Positions 63,501 through 64,000 of a stretch of 64,000 nucleotides of DNA are shown piece after piece. The position numbers were made by a program, and so were the translations under genes. The stretch is from NCBI GenBank assembly GCA_037013685.1, contig CM072885.1:25420620-25484619 (forward strand), read 5' to 3'. The stretch is from Acridotheres tristis. Taxonomy: Eukaryota > Chordata > Aves > Passeriformes > Sturnidae. The notes under the pieces were generated by a model that saw only the letters and a list, made by a program, of their open reading frames with translations, did not search any database and was not told where the DNA came from. Position 1 is the first letter of the stretch; every line of letters starts with the position of its first letter.

Positions 63501-64000
63501 ATCCTTCAATGAACTGCTGTGTACTTTGCTTACAGTAAAATCTCAAGGTGTAAAGAGAAAATTGGTTTGGGGTTTTTTGTCTCACCTTCTCAAATAAACT
63601 ACCAGGTTAAGGCATCTTGCCTTAGAATTGCTGTTGCTGTATTTAGGGCTTGACTTCTCATCAGCCTCAAGATGGCTGCGAGCAACAGTTGAAAGGGATA
63701 AATTGCTTGAAGCTGGAGTTCATCTAGTGTTTTCCTCCCACATGGGTATGCTCTTATCTTAATGTCAAACATCTTATTTGTATGTTTTGCCCTTCTTTCT
63801 GCTAAAGTAATTTAATAAACCACTCATATTGAGCTCTATAGAAGCAGCTATCCAAGAATAAACAGGTGGCCTCCGCTTGTAGCTTTGAGGAGGTGTGTAA
63901 GCTGTGTTAGAGCTGTGCTGCTGACTTTTAAAGGCAGAGTGCCAGTGTAAAGCAATGAAAAGCAGCTCAGAATTTTTGCTGAAGATTTTACGGCATTTCC
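57527..64000 (+). other. SRGAP1: SRGAP1 intron 3 (5' portion)
   Basis: The intron starts with donor GTAATG in phase 0 and runs off the window. The next srGAP1 exon, which should continue the F-BAR helix after the Phe-Lys-Lys end, was not found before 64000. Open frames here are short, unconserved to my eye and lack matching splice context. The only repeat-like trace is a possible CR1 3' tail at 60339-60353. Confidence 0.85.

Noticed and set aside
1..64000. CRISPR arrays, bacterial operons, tRNA or rRNA genes
   Set aside because: None seen. Spliced exons, CR1 and LTRs show vertebrate nuclear DNA, and no cloverleaf or rRNA core sequence was recognised.

Overview
The window looks like vertebrate nuclear DNA, most likely from a songbird (passerine). 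It is AT-rich and intronic, with no prokaryotic gene organisation. Its recognisable repeats are CR1 LINEs and avian-type endogenous-retrovirus LTRs, and no SINE was recognised. The only host coding sequence I can support is two adjacent exons on the + strand, at 54734-54929 and 57364-57526. They encode the start of the F-BAR domain of SLIT-ROBO Rho GTPase-activating protein 1 (SRGAP1). Splice sites and codon phases join them into one continuous reading frame. The passerine assignment rests on remembered LTR and CR1 families and is an inference.

Layout. Positions 1-54733 lie upstream of the second coding exon and are read as the 3' part of the very large SRGAP1 intron 1; the ATG exon is not in the window. 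This stretch holds: (a) a nested repeat cluster at 1-3085, made of a truncated minus-strand LTR joined to an old minus-strand CR1 with endonuclease and early reverse-transcriptase remnants, next to a second minus-strand CR1 with the reverse-transcriptase end and 3' end; (b) a GC-rich, CpG-rich minus-strand LTR at about 11324-12568; (c) CR1 3'-end fragments at 15455-16050 (+), 20409-20760 (-) and 27876-28090 (-); (d) a complete solo LTR at 18456-19072 with perfect 5-bp target duplications; (e) a 40-base poly(T) run at 49453-49492; (f) a second complete solo LTR at 49848-50511, also with a perfect 5-bp target duplication. Intron 2 is 54930-57363. Intron 3 starts at 57527 and runs past the end of the window.

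The window shows one gene fragment in a large intron colonised in several waves. CR1 copies came first and LTR retroviruses later; one LTR visibly interrupts a CR1. The long open frames elsewhere lie inside or opposite transposon sequence, or lack family resemblance, and are not called as genes. I found no exotic system. The points most worth a second look are the CpG-rich antisense LTR promoter with its large hairpin, an unidentified short frame beside it, a perfect inverted repeat carrying two GATA sites, a G-quadruplex/GC-box cluster, and the long poly(T).
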